From Moringa oleifera (taxonomy: Eukaryota > Streptophyta > Magnoliopsida > Brassicales > Moringaceae): a stretch of 64,000 nt of DNA. The stretch lies in contig JAJFZO010000566.1 of NCBI GenBank assembly GCA_021397835.1, forward strand, positions 6,510,001 to 6,574,000. The letters run 5' to 3'. Below the pieces are notes generated by a model. It did not search any database. It was not told the DNA's origin and saw only the letters and a program-made list of their open reading frames with translations. Below, piece by piece: positions 33,395 to 46,106 of this stretch (its first letter is position 1; the number at the start of each line of letters is the position of its first letter). The position numbers were made by a program, and so were the translations under genes.

Positions 33395-34536
33395 TTTTAT
33401 TTTTTAATTTATTTGTTTTAATTAAATAATTTAATCATTGAAATGTATCAATTGAAACTAAAATTAATCATTATCAATTAGTAAGACATATATTGTAATT
33501 TAGACTAATAACTACAATTTACATTAGCAAGCAATTATTTATAAATTGATGCTTAATCATACATATTTTTCACTAAATAATGCAAATAGAAACAAGTAAT
33601 TGTTTCAAAATTGATAGCTAATTATACTTATATGTATCAATGTTTCAATCCTAAAGTACTTATAGCTTTAAGTTTTTAATTATAACTCATGGCTCATCAT
33701 TATAAGTTATATTTATTGAATAAATTAATATGTCATATATTTCACAATGTATTATAATCAATGTGATGTAGTTCACTACATATTTAATATATTACGAAAA
33801 TGCAAGACAATTAAATTTGTGGTTTTAAATTGGGTTATATATAATCATGATGTATATATATACCATGAGATCTTCTTATATATATTACTATATATTATAA
33901 TCTAAAAGTATTAAAATTAATTTATTAAATGCACTACTATATTTTATACAATTTAAAATACATGAAAAAATATATGACATTATATTTTTTAGTAATAAAT
34001 TAAATTAAATTGTTAAAAAATATATTATATATTATATACTTAAAATACAAGAAAGCAAGATACAACCTATGCTACCTTACTTTTAAGTATAGGACCTTAA
34101 CCATTGAAACAAACAACCTAATGTACTTTTGTTTTTAAATGCCAATTAAGTTATTATTTACTTTTTAGTAAATATAATCATTAATTCAAATAGTTTAATT
34201 TTAGTTTTATTGGTAATAATATATTATCAAATTGAAAATAAATTTTTTATGTATATTAAATTTGTGATTACAAAAAAAATATATGTAAAACAACACTTAT
34301 ACCGTAAACAATTAACTAAATTTATCAAAAAAAAAAGATATTTGATTACTTATCTCTTTTAATTATAATAATTATATAATTATGATTAATAATTTAATTA
34401 TGATGAATAAATAATAAAAATAATACTAAATTATTTTAAAAAAAGTCTACCTTCTCAGCTATTATCAAATTATATAAAAAAAAGTTATTTAAAAAATTTT
34501 AAAAAATTATTTAAAAATTTTAGCTCACTCAATAAT
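33395..34536. other. AT-rich intergenic sequence
   Basis: Very AT-rich, with several TATATATA and TTAATTAA tracts; no gene, RNA or clear repeat is seen. Confidence 0.5.
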
Positions 34537-34640
34537 TCCTATAAAAAAAAACAATGGCAAATAACAAAATTATCACGGATAATATTATCCCTGACAAATT
34601 ATTATAAAAGATTACCGTAAATAATTTTCAAATATTAGCA
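34537..34640. other. Possible relic of a CACTA-type terminus
   Basis: TCCTATAAAAAAAAACAATG at 34537 followed by GCAAATAACAAAATTATCA resembles CACTA ends of the form CACTA(C/T)AAAAAAAATGGCAAATAGCGACGG. It is followed by the palindrome GGATAATATTATCC (34577-34590) and the further inverted-looking motif GATTACCGTAAATAA. No matching opposite end was found, so this is tentative. Confidence 0.35.
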
Positions 34641-34742
34641 TATTCAAATATGAGGCTAGGATTTAAGATCAAGTAATCGATAAATTAAATTAAGAGCAAG
34701 ATCGAGCTAGGGAAGAAACAAAGTATCTCAAGAGGAGAGTGT

Positions 34743-36400
34743 ATGGTTAAAAAGGATAACAGGATCAGAAAACTTGTTCAACGAATATCATCTTTGAAAA
34801 AGCAAATGAATGATTCAAGATTGGATGAAAAGATATTAAAAGAACAAATAGAGGAACTTCTTGGGATTTTAAACGACTTTAAAAAGGAGAACAAAAAACC
34901 AAAAAAGAAAATAGATCAAGATAAGGAAGATTCATCATAGGAGTTCGCTGAAATAGAGGCAAGATGCAAATTTGACGTTAGCAAGGTAACAATCATTTAG
35001 AATCAAGAAAAGATGTTGAAGATGGGTTATGCCTAAGATATCATTAACTTAACAAATAAGATGTAATAGGTTACATAAGAGGCTGATTTGTGGAAGTCCA
35101 AAGTCAAAGAAATCTATGCATCTTAGTGTCACAATAAGAGAGAGTATGAGTCGTTATAGATTAAAGCTTACAAAAGTGACCTTAGATTAGGTTTGACCCA
35201 GGTAAAACAAGTTGTGGACATTGCAAGCCTCACGAAAAAGGAATTAGATATCTTCGAGACCAAAGTCAAATCATTAGTTTGCTTAGAACAAAAAGTGTAC
35301 ACATAGGCTTTTAGAGAGATACTGGTATGTAGTTTATGTATTCAAATATGGATCCAATCTAGGATACTCATGAGATTCTTACAAAAATCTTAATAAAGTC
35401 TTTGCTTTCAATTTTATGATGATTTGAGTACTGTACCTTTCTTATGTCCATTGTCATGCATACATGTTCACATTTCATATTAACTCTTTAAATTAAACAC
35501 TGAAGAAAATAGGTTGAGTGACATCCAATCACTAAGAAGTATAATCTCATGTCTTGAAATCTGAAAAAATTGGAAATGAATAATCAAGTAGCAAAAATTG
35601 AGAGACTTAAGCACACTCAAGATGGAATCCAAGTTACTTAAAAGGCCCTTCATGAAAGAATGATTAAAAATCACCAAAAATTGCAAAACACAATGTTAGC
35701 TCAATTCTAATAGATGATGACATATTTCAACATGTTATTAAAAGGGAAAAAAAATCTTGTAAAAGCTGAAGCACCCAAGACAATGTCTTCTAAAAAAACT
35801 TTCATATCTTAACCATGAATCTAGCTATATTAAGGCATCTTTAAATCAAGAAAAGCAAGTAGTAGTAGAATATGTCAAAGACATAGATGACCAGCTTAAG
35901 TATGAAAAAATGGGGATCCCTAATGCCGTAAATCAAGAACTCTTGAAAAATGTCAAATACTTGACAAAATATATTAAAGTTCTTAATTAAAAGTGGGAAG
36001 CAAGCAGGATTAATATAATTGAACTTAGCTTAGCATCGGGTTAGTGATACCACCTAAATTTAAAGCACTAGAATTTGAAAAATATGACGGGACAAGATGT
36101 CCTCATGCCCACCTAAAAATGTCCTCATACTCGCCTAAAGATGGATTTACACAAAATAGATGTGTATGAGACTATTCAAATGCTTTCAATTCATTACTTT
36201 TAGGATAGCCGACAAGAAGAAACTTTGGAATGGCATACTAATCTAAAGCCCAACAACATTTGGCAAATGCTTTCCTGGTCCTTTACTAACACATGGAAGG
36301 GTTAAGGCCTAATAAAGTCATGCTCTAAAATATGTTCGAGAGGTATTCTTCCATTACAATAAATGACACTTATGCTTGTAAGAAAGAATATTCTAATTTT
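34743..36400 (+). pseudogene. gypsy gag region
   Basis: The frame 34743-34940 is a charged coiled coil (MVKKDNRIRKLVQRISSLKK...). After stops, the reading continues with coil-like segments, for example LEMNNQVAKIERLKHTQDGI at about 35573. Near 36040 comes the capsid start PPKFKALEFEKYDGTRCPHA, matching the PPKFKxPDFEKYxGTxxPxAHLxMY motif of plant gypsy gag, then ANAFLVLY and LRPNKVML. At about 36390-36560 an oligo-T-containing AT-rich stretch of unclear origin interrupts the homology. No intact zinc knuckle is seen. Confidence 0.8.
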
Positions 36401-37689
36401 TTTTTTTAGATATGAACCTAATTTTTTCTTTTACAAAATTGTGCATTGATTAACTAAACTATTGGTCTGATTCGAAATTGAAAATTTAAATTAGGTGTAC
36501 TTTTTCTTTGAGTTTAATTGATTAATAAAAATAAATAAATGAAACCTTTAGGTGAGAGATGGACATTAGAGTTCAGCTTGCACTCACCGAAATAGAGTTT
36601 GTGCAAAATTTTGTGCAAACTTTGTGTCCCCTATTTTATTCTTATATGGTTTCCATGGTTGGAGAAAAATTCACCAGGATTGCCCAAACTTGTAATTTAT
36701 AGAGAGTGTATTTTCAACTAGGAGGCTAGATGATCCTACTATGAGAAGAGCTCTTATAGCAAAGATTAAAGAAGGTGAAGCAAATTATATCACTTAACTA
36801 ACTTTTTAGATATCAACAAACATGATCCTTACACAATACTCATCATATACTAAACCTTTTCAAACCCTAAATTTGAGTATATGAGAGGTCTTACAACAAA
36901 CAATGGCTAAACTCCTTAAACGTAATAACAATAAGAATGTCCTAATTTCCCTTATCCTAATGGGTTACTCAGATTTATATCCACAGTTGCTGGAGTGAAA
37001 ATTAATGGCACCACTATATGTTTAATCATTACGAGCTCCTTATCCTCCATGGTACAACCCAATAGTAAAATGTCGGTACCATTTCAGAGTAGTAAGATAT
37101 GATATAGAAAACAGCCTTGCATTCTAATGCAAGGTCTAGTCTTTAGTAGATATAGGATCTATCAAGCTTCAAACTAGAAAACAGACCTAATGTCACTAAT
37201 AATCCTTTCCCTACCCATAATTAGCACTAGGTAGATATGATCGAATGGTTTGAAAAAAGACTTATGGTTAAAGAAATCAAACCCTTTGTGGTCAAATTCA
37301 AATTTTCATTAATTGTTGCAAAGGATTTATCTACAAAGAAGGAAGAGGTGGAATCTTGAGCGTTGGTCATCAAAGTTCCTAGACCATTTTCATAAAATAA
37401 TTCCCATGTTGTCCCATGGAGATATCAACTACATGGACACAAAGATGACGTTGTTAACATAGTTACAACAAGCCATATGACAAGGAGTGGCTGATGTTAT
37501 GGAACCCTAAAGCCAGAAAAGGAAATAAATGAGAAAGAGTGACTGATGTCACTTATTTTAAGTTTATAGCATCATTGAGAAATTTTGATGAGAACACTCA
37601 AGAATTCATATGTGCCACAATAAATTTCCCCTAATAAATTAGAAAGCATCTACAATTTACATTATAGCCCATAACTTTCAATAATGATA

Positions 37690-38160
37690 ATACCACCCAA
37701 AGGGTGAGGATCAATAAAAAGCCTTATATATTAATGCCAATTACAAGGGGTATACTATTTTTCAAGTGTTAATCAATAATGGATCATCTTTAGATATGAT
37801 GCCAAGGTGCACTCTAAATTGGCTTCTTGCAGATCTTAGTCACATAACATATAGCCTGATCATAGTTAAAGTAGTTGATGAAAAATTAAAGTGTAAGGTT
37901 TTATAAATTGGGAAATGGAGATTGGTTTGAGCATATTTGATATAAAATTTTAGGTCATGTATATCAAACCCTCATTTGATCACTTATTAGAACGACCATG
38001 GATCCATTCAACTGGAGCTGTGCATTTAACCTTCCATGAGAAGGTGAAACTCATCGTGGATGACAAGATAATGTCAATAAATAGGGAAGAAGATATTATT
38101 ACTGTTATATCCTTTGAATCCCTTTACATTGAGCATCAAAAGTTAAAGAGAGCATGTTAA
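37690..38160 (+). pseudogene. gypsy aspartic protease
   Basis: The segment reads YKGYTIFQVLINNGSSLDMM, then PRCTLNWL and IVKVVDE. An open frame at 37957-38160 then carries MYIKPSFDHLLERPWIHSTG and AVHLTFHEKVKLIVDDKIMS. The active-site DNGSSLNVMP of the family is here NNGSSLDMMP, so the catalytic Asp is lost. LLERPWIHSTGAV is the family's conserved LLGRPWIHSAGAV. Confidence 0.88.
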
Positions 38161-38522
38161 ACCAAAGATCGTGGATATCTCGAAAACAAAATTGGATGGG
38201 ATCTAGGTTATCAATCAAACTGATAGTAAGAAGAAAAAAGAAAAAGAAAGAATAGCTCGACATTAAAAACCCAATGTTGACCGGCTTATTGATTATTTGT
38301 AAACCTTAAGATGAAATTTCATATTAGTTGGTTTGTACTTACATGGTAAACCCGTTAAACTACCAAATGCATTTGAAGAGATTTAGAAAAAAAGGCATTA
38401 CTAAAATAAATGAAAATTGTTTAGTGTGCATAAAAATTTGTTTTAAACATCCCTATTTTGTTTTATTTGTGATTAGATGGGAACAAGATGTATTCTTTTT
38501 TAATTTCTTTTGTGATTAATGA

Positions 38523-39110
38523 TTGCGTTTTTCCTTACCTTTATTCTTGTTTGTCTTTAAATTTCTTTGCTTAAAATTTCCTATGTCATATGCTTATGAT
38601 TCAAGAAATTTAAATGTGAATATGTTACTGTCTGAAACTGATAACCTGAAATTAGAAGAGAAAGATGCATTAGAAAATCTTGATACTAAGGAATATGATG
38701 AAAACAACAAACTTCCACTGGAAATAAAAAAATAGTTATTCATGAGCAAAAACAAATCTTCCCCTATGAGGAAGAGACTAAAAAACTGAATCTAAGTACC
38801 AAAGAAGAGAAGAAAAAGGTTTAAATTGGAACATTGGTTACTCCTTTAATATGAGAAGCTTTGATCAATTTATTGAAAGAAGATGCTGACATTTTTCGTA
38901 CAAGGGCTGGGAAAAACTACTATGGAACATAAGTTGCCTTTAAAACCAGATTGCTTTCTTGTTCAACAGAAGTTATAAAGAATGAAATCGAAGATATTAT
39001 TACAAATAAAGGAAGAAGCTCAAAAACTTTTAGATGTTAGATTTATTGTGGTATTAACATATCCTGAATAAGTAACCAACATTGTATAAGTCCATAAGAA
39101 AAATGATAGG
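38523..39110 (+). pseudogene. gypsy protease-RT linker and RT start
   Basis: An acidic linker (LSETDNLKLEEKDALENLDT) is followed, with frame changes, by HEQKQIFPYEEETKKLNLST, matching the IQPHxEPxExINLGTxE segment that precedes RT in these elements. At about 38930-39100 the sequence HKLPLKPDCFLVQQK, KIKEEAQKLLDVRFIV and YPE marks the RT N terminus (HxLPLxPxxxPVxQK). Confidence 0.82.
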
Positions 39111-39700
39111 GTACACATATGTGTGGATTATAAAGATTTAAACAGAGCAAGCTCGAAGGATAATTTCCCTCTTCCACACATTGGCATACTGGTGGATAAC
39201 ACAATTAAGTTCTCATTATTTTCATTTATAGATGGTTATTCGGGATACAACCAAATCCACATTGCTAAGAAAGAAATGGAGAAAATAATATTCACCATGA
39301 TATGGGACACGTTCTATTACAAAGTAACACCTTTTAGTTTTAAAAATGCTAGGATAACATACCAAAGAGCCATAGTCACTCTGTTCCATGATATGATGCA
39401 TAAATCTATAGAGATATATGCGGATGATATGATAGCTAAATCCAAAAAAGATAAAAAATCATGTTGAGGACTTAATAACATTCTTTGGAAGATTAAGGCA
39501 ATATAAACTCAAATTAAATCCCAATGAATACATGTTTCGAGTTAAATCAGGAAAATTATTGGGACTTATGGTTAGTGGAAAAGGGGTTCAATTAAATAAA
39601 AGTGATTCAAAATACATCACCCTCAAGAACAATCATAAAAGCACAAGGATTCTTGGGATGGATAAATTATATCTCTAGATTCATTTTGTAATTAATTAAA
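39111..39700 (+). pseudogene. gypsy reverse transcriptase
   Basis: The open part (39123-39467, 114 codons) contains MDYKDLNRASSKDNFPLPHI, FSFIDGYSGYNQIHIAKKEM, FYYKVTPFSFKNARITYQRA and IEIYADDMIAKS. The catalytic Asp in SFIDGYSG and both Asp of YADD are present. After the stop at 39465 the thumb region continues in another frame with QYKLKLNPNEYMFRVKSGKL. This is the longest uninterrupted recognisable coding segment in the window. Confidence 0.95.
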
Positions 39701-40257
39701 ATTTAATCTTGAATAATGGAATGATAAGTGTCAAGTTGCATTTGAAAAGGTAAATGCATACTTGTCAAAACCTCTAGTATTGGCATCCCTTATTCCAAGA
39801 AAGCCTTTAATCTTATATGTAACGGTGCATGAACATTCATTAGGATGTGTATTACCATAGTTCGGTGAAACAAGGAAGAGAGAGCAGGTAATGTATCATT
39901 TGAGTAAAAAGCTCACTAATTATGAGAGCAATTACTCATTGATTAAGAAAATCAATTATGCGTTCAATTACACCAATATTTGCTTAGTCACACTACTTAG
40001 GTTATTGCAAAACTTTACCCTATTAAACATTTGTTCGAAAAGCCCTTTTTTTTTTTAAAAAAAAAGAAGATTAGCTAAATGGCAAGTTTTGCTATCAAAA
40101 TATGAGATGATGTATATATCTTAAAAAGCGATGGAAGGGAGTGCAATAATAAATTGTCTCATTAATAGAGCCACCGAAGAATATGAATTATTATTATTTT
40201 TTTTTGATATCCTAGATGATGTATATGTCTCTGTCAAGATGAAGAATATATATCTAA

Positions 40258-40700
40258 AAAATAGTAGATGTATTTCGATGGGGCATTTAATGCTATGGGT
40301 CATGGAATTAAAGCTATTTCGATTACTTTAGACAAGTAATATTATTGCCCCTTTATGGCTAGGCTTGATTTTGATGCCACCAATAATATGGCTAAATATG
40401 AGGCATGCATATTAGGGTTAAACACTATCATGCAAAGAAAATTAACCAAATTATAGGCGTGTGGAGGTTTCACCCTCGTAATTTATCAATTAAAAGTGGA
40501 ATGGGTTGCTTGGCATCCTATTTTGGTTAAATGCCATAACATGTGCAAGAAATACTCAAGAATTTTTAAGATGTTTCCTTTCATTATCTTTCTACACTGA
40601 ACAATTAAATTGCAGACGCATTGGCCACTCTTATGGTCACATTGCAAGTTAATCGTTAGAAAGAGGTGCTACTAGTAAAAATGGGTATAAAAAGAATCCC
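40258..40700 (+). pseudogene. gypsy RNase H domain
   Basis: It reads MYFDGAFNAMGHGIKAISIT and, after a stop, FMARLDFDATNNMAKYEACI with LGLNTIMQ. The Asp in YFDGA and the Glu in KYEAC of the catalytic set are present. The third acidic residue (usual GDSALVI) is gone (GGFTLVI), and the final DALA motif is shifted out of frame. The stretch 39700-40257 holds diverged remnants of the RT-RNase H connection and an oligo-T/oligo-A inverted tract at about 40048-40066. Confidence 0.88.
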
Positions 40701-40819
40701 TGATATATTATATGATTATAGAAAGAAGAGAAAAATGGTCAACCTTAGGATCATGATATTAAAAGATTCATAAAAGATCGAACATATCCAAAAAATGCAA
40801 TAAAAAATGATCGAAAGAA

Positions 40820-42055
40820 ATTGAAGAGGTTACTAATCAATTTTATATTTGAGGGGGACCATCTACATAAAAAAAATTTTATCAATACTTTACTCTACTG
40901 TGCCAACAAAAAAAAAGTAGATAGCTTCATTAAAAAAATACATAAGGGAGTTTATGGATCATATGCAAGTGGTCACATGATGGCTCGACAAATAATTATG
41001 ACAGGAAGAGATCTTGAAAGAAATACATGAAAGGATCTATGAAATGGATGTAAACGACCTTGCTAGCAAAGGTAAATAATTTGAGTAAGATATTATTGGC
41101 TAATAATGGAAAAAGACTGCAAACAATACATTTGAAAGTACCACAAGTACCTGATATATGCAAATAAAATCCATATCCTAGTTTTGAATTTACACATGAT
41201 GATGGCTACTTCACCAATTTTTATTTGAGCTTTTAATGTGATTAGTATGATTTTCTTGAAAGCTTCACATAGGCATAGATTTATCTTAGTGTTTATTGAT
41301 TACTTCACTAAGGGGGTTGAAGCACAATCTTTCAGTCAAGCAACCAAGCCAGTGGTAATAAACTTCTTCAAGAGGGAGATAATCTATTAGTATAATCCTC
41401 TAGAAAGGATCACTTCGAATAATACCAAAAATGTAAATAGCAAGGCAATCTAAGAAGTATGTAAGCAATTCAAGATTTTTCATTATAATTCTGCCACATA
41501 TCGATCACAGATGAATGGAGCAATCTAGATAACAAATAAAAATATGAAACAGATCATAGAAAGATAGCAATCATATATCAAGATTGGTATGATATCCTCC
41601 CGTTGGCATTATATGCATACTGAACATCAGCTAGGACATCTAAGGGACAACTTTCTATGCTTTAGTCTATGACACAGAGGTTATCTTACCAATGAATCTC
41701 GAAATACAATCCCTTAAGATCTAAATAAAGGTGGGTTTAGAGGAAGCTGAGTTGATCAAGGCTAAATATGAGCAACTTAATTTCATTGATGAGAAATGGC
41801 TAAAGGCCCTTTAATAAGGCAAATGTAGCAAAAGAGAATGGAAAGAGTATATAACAAAAGGAAGGTGACCTAGTGTTGAAAAGGATCCTAGACAATGTCA
41901 CCCATCTAGGGATAAATGGACACCAAACTGGGAAGGCCCCTGCCTAGTAAAAAGAGCTTTCTCTATTAAAGCAGTCACACTAGCACAGATGGATGGGCAA
42001 GAGCTACCTAATCTTTTTAATTTCAACATGGTAAAGAAGTATTATGGATAAAGAC
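40820..42055 (+). pseudogene. gypsy integrase
   Basis: Core motifs: FILVFIDYFTKGVEAQSFSQ and VVINFFKREII at about 41278-41390; ITSNNTKNVNSKAI, where the family has ITDNG/A; FKIFHYNSATYRSQMNGAI at about 41471; TNKNMKQII at about 41533; and RMERVYNKRK with EGDLVLKRILDNV read across a frameshift near 41870. The first catalytic Asp is kept, the second is Asn, and the Glu after MNGA is replaced at a stop, so the DDE triad is destroyed. It ends near 42055 (the family's usual AVKRYYA end is recognisable as GKEVLWI in a shifted frame). Confidence 0.88.
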
Positions 42056-42780
42056 TTTGATGAGGGAAAGAGGCATTTACAACATTTTCTCTTCCTTAAA
42101 ACCATCCATTTAAGCTTAAGTTCCTGTAGCTAAGCGGATTGAACATTATCGAAAACACTCTATGATCATTATGAAAAGCACCTTATGATCATTATACGTT
42201 TGACATACTATTCTCTGAACACATTTAGTGGAAGCCATTTGGACCTTGTTTTCTTCTATATCGTGTCTTTCCTTGCAACTAAAGTGCATTATTTACATTT
42301 TAAAGAAATGAGATCAAAGGTTAGATTAATTGCATCTTACAAAACTGGGTAGCAATGAAAGTAATCACTCAAATAAAACAAATGATAATAAAAATTAAGA
42401 AAAAGACACCATGTAAGGAAACATTAAGTGATGTACAAAAAAGTGAGGGAAGCACAATCCAATAAGCATTAGTCATGAAAAACATTTTTGCTCATCCCAC
42501 GTAGATGAATCATTTTTTCTTAAAACAAGCTTCACTAATCATCTTAATGATGAAAGGATGATGGGAACAAAATGTTGAGGACTAGATGATAAATGACCAA
42601 ATAACACGTCAAAAGATAAAAATGAAAAAAAGAGCTAAACTAAAAAAAAAATCTAACAAAGAAATGTACATAGCATTCATATATACGTACACGTATCTAA
42701 CATTTACAAATGAAAGACTTTAATTGAAATTAAATCCCTAAAGGGAAAAAAACAAGCAATTGAAAAGAATTATCCAACTA
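42056..42780 (+). other. Retrotransposon 3' untranslated region, proximal part
   Basis: Non-coding. It is homologous to 59993-60655 downstream of the second integrase: shared blocks include ATCTAAGCTTAA-like, ATCAAAGGT(T/C)...TGATTGCAT-like and GCAATGAAAG(T/G)AATCACTCAAATAA. The homology shows that both 3' regions derive from the same retrotransposon family. Confidence 0.75.
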
Positions 42781-44400
42781 GTATGCTACTTTTGGTGTGG
42801 TTATTTTCTTACCCTACATTGGGTACTTAACTAAGGTGAGACTAGTTTTCTATACCTTATTGGGTTTTAATTATGCCTTAGGCATGATTGATTTCTTACC
42901 CACATCGAGTACTTTCACCTTAGGTGTGGCTAGCTCGTACCTGACATCGGTTGATCAACTTAGATGAGTCTAGTTTCTTACCTTTCATCGAGTTCTAATT
43001 ATGCCTTAGGCATGACTGGTTTCTTACCTCACATTAGGCACTTCCATCTTAGATGAGACTATTTTCATTCCTCTCATCAAGCGCTTTCCCCTTAGACATG
43101 ATTGTTTTTCTACCTCACATCGAGTAATTTTGTGTTATTTGAGATTGCTTTCATGCCTTTTATTGGCCACTCTCACCTTAAAAGTGATTGGTTTTTTACC
43201 TTACGTTGGGCGTTTCACCTTAAATGAGACTACTTTCATGCCTCTCTTAAGGTAGTACTACTTTAGGTGTGACTGGTTTCCTACCTCATGTTGGGCACTT
43301 TTGCCTTATATGAGACTTCTTTCATGCCTTTCATTTGACACTTTTACCTCAGATGAGACTTCTTTTATGCCTAGCATTATGCACTTCCACCTTAGACGTG
43401 ATTGGTTGCCTACCTCACATCGGGTACTTTTACCTTTGCTGAGACTACTTTCATGCCTCTCATCAAGCATTATTGCCTCAAACATGACTGGTTTCTTACC
43501 TCATGTTGGGCTCGTCGCCTGAGATGCAATGGCTTAAACTCACATTTGGTACTTTCTCTTAGATAGAACTACTTTTATGCCTCTCATTGAGTAATATTGC
43601 CTTAAATATGATACGTTTCCTACCTCACATTAGGCGTTCTGCCTTAGATGACACTGCTTTGATGCCTTTCATTAGGCACTTTCACCTTAAACGTGACTAG
43701 TTTCCGACCATACGTCAAGCACTCTGCCTTAGATGAGGCTGCTTTCCTTCCTTTCTTTGGGCATTTTTGCCTTTGATGAGACTACTTTCATATCTCTCAT
43801 CGAGCATTAATGCCCTAAACATGGCAGGTTTCTTACCTCATATTAAGCACTTTCGCCTTAAATGAGATTGTTTCATCCCTAACATTGGGTGCTATTGCCT
43901 TAGGTGTGACTGGTTTTCTACCGCACACTAGGCACTCAAACTTAATACTTAAACTAACCTTAGATACAAGAACTCAAACTTCACGTCACTAACAATGCCT
44001 TAGATTCAATAGCTCAGACCTCATATCATGCACTAATACTGCTTTAGATGACACTATTTATATACCTCTCACTGGGCATTATCGCTTTAGGTATGAGTAG
44101 TTTCCTTGTTTCCATACCTCTCACCAAGCACTATCGCTTCAGGTGTGAGTAGTTTCTTACCTCATACAAGGCACTCAAACTAACATTGCTTTAGATGAGA
44201 TTAGTTTCCTACCTTTCATTGGGAATTACTACCTTGGATGTGTTGGTTTACTACCTCACATTTAGCATTCAAACAAGCTCAAATGCGATTAGCCTAGACC
44301 TTATAATGAGTACTATTTATATCCTAGAGGTGACTATCTTGGACCTTACATTGAGATCCAAATTTAGTTCATATAATGAGTCTAGTAATTTTGACAAAGA
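42781..44400. repeat. Minisatellite A, ~43-45-bp units in a two-type alternation
   Basis: Two related unit types alternate. One reads roughly GTGACTGGTTTCCTACCTC then ACATTGGGCACTTTCACCTT; the other GAGACTACTTTCATGCCTCT then CATCAAGCACTTTCACCTT. Pairs form an ~88-bp higher-order unit. Divergence is substantial and grows beyond about 43950. The array lies directly after the pol region in the retrotransposon's 3' UTR. Open frames inside it (43301-43522, 44195-44404) are repeat readings. Confidence 0.9.
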
Positions 44401-45373
44401 CTAAAATCATAAGTCACTAGAGGCACATGTCCATCCCATCATACAAGAAGACATCAAGAAGCAAATTCTAATATAAAACCATCTCATGGATTTTAAAAAG
44501 ACGATGTGGTAGTCATAAAGATTAACATCACAGGTAACTAGGGGCACATGTTCATCATGTCACATAGAAGGCATCTAGAGGCGAGTTGGACTTGTACCAT
44601 AGTATAGAACCATCATGTGGTCTTCTAAAAACCACATCATGTGTTCTTGAAGAAAACACATCATGTGGAAGTCACCGTCATGATTCTTAGATGCACACCT
44701 CAAATCATGGGATAAAAAAACATTCTCAAAAAATCGATTTAAAAGCAAAATTAGTGTTTCAAAGTCTTTGTCCCAACTCTGTTACTCAGAATATTGAACA
44801 AACACGGGTAACTATTGACACCTAATTTTGCTCTTAAAAATTAACTTCATGAAATACTTATTCCATAGTTTCAAATCCCAAGATTAGGATTTACTGTAAT
44901 TTTTCATCAAATTTTTTAGTTTTGAGTGCCCAAATCTTTTGCAAGATTAGGAGCATCTTCAAGAGTTCATATAAATGACTCATTGGGATTTATAAACATA
45001 GATGACATATCAAGGTTTATAAACATAAATCATACATCAAGTTTTCTACAACGTTAGTGTTCACTTTAATTTAGTAGGAGTTTCTTTTCTCAGGATTTTT
45101 GATTCAACAGATATACAAGTGCAACCATCTTTTCGACAAACTGTGAAAATAAAAAAGGAAAACACTCATTAAGAATCTGTCGTAACCATTCTTTACAAAA
45201 CTAAAGTTAAGCAGATTATTAATTACCTCCACACAACACATGATCATGTTCCTGAGAAAAGAGATTTTTTTTCTCCCTCTTGCTTCTTTATGTCCCAACA
45301 GAGAATGAACCGATATAACCTATTTTAAACCAAGCTGGGATGATTCAAGGACCCCTTAGAGGGCACGTCCTAG
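44401..45373. other. Retrotransposon 3' region with possible LTR start
   Basis: Partly repetitive non-coding sequence: CATCATGTGG(A/T) and GGCACATGTTCATC motifs recur between 44420 and 44690. At 44815 TTGACACCTAATTTTGCTC resembles the beginning of LTRs in related plant gypsy elements, but no purine tract precedes it and no partner LTR was found. Confidence 0.35.
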
Positions 45374-46106
45374 TCAAGCATAAATTTCTTTTCTAGAGGG
45401 AGAAGTTATGGCACATCTAAAAGCATCAAGAGTGCATCCATAGCACCCTTGGTCCTTAGGATGGTTCCCCCTCTCTCTCACTTTCCCTTCGATGAGTAAA
45501 GGAGTGGCAAGCATAATTTTCCTCCTCTTAGCAGTAGGGGCATCATCGCTTTGGCTAGCTTTAGCCTCCTTCATTTTTGGGGTGGCCCATAAGGACTGAC
45601 CTCGTTACTAAGGCCTACAGCATGAGAAATTGAACTTCCTTTAGGCATATGTCCCCTTAAGGCCATGCCTATGGCCTCCTACAATTAATCTTTGATGACT
45701 TAGGGTAGGTTTGATTGAGAGGCCATTTCTTCTTCAACATCTGCAAAAGATAAATGTTTCAAGGATTAACAATAAGCAGAAGATAAAATATTGAAGCTAA
45801 AATAGATATAGTGATAAAACCTAGAGTGGAGTTAATTCGGGAGACCACACTAAGAGCTAAAGGAATAAAAGGTTGAAGTTCAAGTTCAACATCAAGGTTT
45901 ATATCTAATTCAAGGCTAGTATTTAGTTTAAGGTCTAGTGTTAGCTCTTTACTGAGATGTATACCCATTTTTAGTTGAGTATGTAAGTTAGGGATGAGTG
46001 GCAACTTAGGATCAGGGATTAGATTTGGGACATGGCAGGGAAGTTCCTCTTTAGCACTTGAATTCGATGTGTCTTTAGCATGGGAAGTGTTATCAAATCC
46101 AAACAC
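45374..46106 (-). CDS. Antisense open frames of the retrotransposon 3' region, unknown
   Basis: Two minus-strand frames follow each other. One, at 46106-45759 (115 codons, ATG start), has a Ser-rich start, HVPNLIPDPKLPLIPNLHTQ, an acidic Leu-rich repeat (LKLNTSLELDINLDVELELQ) and a hydrophobic end. The other, at 45574-45374 (66 codons), begins MKEAKASQSDDAPTAKRRKI, which has a plausible nuclear localisation signal. I recognise no family. Some Tat-group elements carry an extra antisense gene in this place, which makes a remnant possible. Chance frames over repetitive DNA are the main alternative. Confidence 0.3.

Larger units (their letters stand above)
34743..42055 (+). mobile_element. Ty3/gypsy retrotransposon internal region, Tat-like, decayed
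   Basis: Gag, protease, reverse transcriptase, RNase H and integrase segments follow each other on the plus strand in gypsy order. RT motifs (FPLPHIGILVDN, YADDMIAKS) resemble the Tat/Ogre group of plant gypsy elements, as does the satellite-bearing 3' region. Stops and frameshifts occur throughout, so it is inactive. No convincing LTR was found to its left: the DNA before 34743 is AT-rich and unrelated. Confidence 0.88.

Noticed and set aside
34743..42055. An intact, possibly active retrotransposon
   Set aside because: Protease and integrase catalytic residues are lost, stops and frameshifts are frequent, and no pair of LTRs could be found.
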